Below, piece by piece: positions 63,190 to 64,000 of a DNA stretch of 64,000 bases (position 1 is the stretch's first letter; each line of letters starts with the position of its first letter). A model generated the notes under the pieces. It worked only from the letters and a program-made list of their open reading frames with translations. It searched no databases and was not told the DNA's origin. The translations under genes were made by a program, and so were the position numbers. Source of the stretch: Ktedonobacter robiniae (GTDB taxonomy: Bacteria > Chloroflexota > Ktedonobacteria > Ktedonobacterales > Ktedonobacteraceae); NCBI RefSeq assembly GCF_016587375.1, contig NZ_BNJG01000001.1, forward strand, positions 4,484,501-4,548,500, given 5' to 3'.

Positions 63190-63981
63190 TTAGAGTTGGT
63201 GTACAAAGCCGCGTCCGCCAAAATAGAGGCCGCCATCAACATTGATGCAGCAGCCACTTGCATAGATCCAGGGATGCTCAACCTTTTTAGGGGAGCAGCC
63301 AAGCATAAGGTGAATTGGTGTATGGCCATGGAGGAGTTGCTTGCCACCATAGATGCCTAAGAGGCGGCGCGCGAACTCCTCGCCGTGCTGGGCATGGAGA
63401 AAGGCGCCACGCCTGGCGAAGTCTTCCAGCATCTCTTCCCAGGCCAGGGCATCGCTGTGGCTTAGCAGCTTGCGAAAGGTGATATTGACCTCGTCGATGG
63501 TGCGCCCACATTTAAGATAGAGGGGGGCGTCGGCGTGCAGCAGAAGGGTCTCATCTACGATGGCCATGGCGGGCAGGTGCGCCATCCAGTCGAGGTGGCG
63601 CAAGGTTAAGCTGGCGATATCTTTCTGATTGCCCCCATTGCGTTTCCAGCGTGTGAGAAAGGTGCTTCCTAGTCCGGTTGAGCGTCTGCCGAAGCGGTAG
63701 GCTGCCAGCAAGAGCATCTCATGATTGCCCAGTAAGGAGGCCACGGCGCCGCCCACGGCAGCGGCCTCGACCTGGAGACGCATCACGAGGTCCAGCACCT
63801 CAACGCCCTGGGGGCCTCGGTCCACAAAATCGCCCATAAACCAGAGCGTCGCATTCCCTCCGCACCAGGCGTGATGGTCATCAATGAGTTGTGCCGCCTG
63901 TAGCAGTTTAAGCAGCGACTTGAATTGTCCATGAATGTCGCCTATAACATAGACTGGCGGTGATGCAGTATTCATTGCCAT
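63190..63981 (-). CDS. Metallophosphoesterase (Ser/Thr phosphatase / ApaH-like)
   Basis: 263 residues with the full calcineurin-like metal motifs: VIGDIHGQFKSL, WFMGDFVDRGPQG, LLGNHEMLLLA, LLHADAP (first His) and LLHGHTPI (second His). The family removes phosphate from proteins or splits diadenosine tetraphosphate; the size and short form resemble bacterial PrpA/ApaH-like enzymes. The start near the window edge (ATG 63981 or 63975) looks complete. Confidence 0.9.
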   Translation of the reverse strand: MAMNTASPPVYVIGDIHGQFKSLLKLLQAAQLIDDHHAWCGGNATLWFMGDFVDRGPQGVEVLDLVMRLQVEAAAVGGAVASLLGNHEMLLLAAYRFGRRSTGLGSTFLTRWKRNGGNQKDIASLTLRHLDWMAHLPAMAIVDETLLLHADAPLYLKCGRTIDEVNITFRKLLSHSDALAWEEMLEDFARRGAFLHAQHGEEFARRLLGIYGGKQLLHGHTPIHLMLGCSPKKVEHPWIYASGCCINVDGGLYFGGRGFVHQL

Positions 63982-64000
63982 AGAATTTATTGAAATAGCC

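Noticed and set aside
63109..63360. An 83-codon plus-strand frame at the 3' end of the phosphatase gene.
   Set aside because: It runs antisense to the conserved metallophosphatase C-terminus and has no supporting signal.

Overview
The window is a 64 kb stretch of a bacterial chromosome of moderate GC content. I infer a member of the Chloroflexota, probably class Ktedonobacteria. The basis is gene mix, not a marker gene: lipoproteins with typical lipoboxes, an L,D-transpeptidase, an acuB-acuC-acuA operon as in Bacillus, many two-component proteins, and a thiazole/oxazole-type RiPP locus. No rRNA or tRNA was seen.

Layout. 1-5.75 kb is a worn, mobile-element-rich edge: a cut-off methyltransferase, a PstB-like ATPase that looks truncated, an IS6-family remnant with recognisable terminal inverted repeats, an IS607-type element (serine recombinase TnpA plus TnpB), a C-terminal fragment of valyl-tRNA synthetase, and a palindromic repeat. 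5.75-16.8 kb holds a zinc-ribbon membrane protein, a LysR regulator, a UvrD/Rep-type helicase, a complete ECF-type vitamin/metal transporter operon (putative S subunit, two ATPases, EcfT), and a NarL-type two-component pair with a YtkA-like protein. 17-30 kb holds a glycosyltransferase, a DUF72 protein, a C39-like peptidase, an L,D-transpeptidase, an inositol-phosphatase family enzyme, an orphan DNA methyltransferase, a propeller lipoprotein and an S9 peptidase. 29.6-32.35 kb is an acuBCA operon (protein acetylation/deacetylation control of acetyl-CoA synthetase, by analogy with Bacillus). 32.6-39 kb is regulatory: an ECF sigma factor behind an unusual array of 11-bp repeats, response regulators and a large PAS/GAF histidine kinase, with a MITE-like element between kinase and regulator.

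The most interesting locus is 39.4-44.4 kb: a ribosomally made peptide system. A 163-residue precursor carries a 45-residue leader and a 118-residue core with 35 cysteines, including 14 consecutive Ser-Cys-Gly units. Two large maturation enzymes follow, one with a PqqD-like recognition domain plus ThiF-like and degenerate YcaO-like regions, and one ThiF-like/YcaO cyclodehydratase. A perfect hairpin separates the precursor from the enzymes, and a 111-bp tandem duplication upstream leaves a dead copy of the leader start. It resembles the heterocycloanthracin/sonorensin type with Cys-Xaa-Xaa repeats, but no dehydrogenase, protease, exporter or immunity gene is visible beside it.

44.5-64 kb is mostly metabolic and envelope genes: hydantoinase/oxoprolinase subunits A and B with a sugar-phosphate isomerase-like enzyme, lipoproteins, a large secreted BNR-type propeller, membrane proteins (YczE, DUF5671), a flavin/F420-type oxidoreductase, an ammonium transporter, an unusual HNH-ACT fusion, an amino-acid permease and a metallophosphatase.

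Two window-wide patterns deserve attention. Several otherwise well-conserved genes are broken by single-base losses in G or C homopolymers (glycosyltransferase, S9 peptidase twice, acuC/acuA twice, a small hypothetical gene), which could be sequencing error or real decay. Many intergenic regions carry very long, near-perfect hairpins with 3-4 nt loops; most sit after genes and probably end transcription, but at least one lies between divergent genes.
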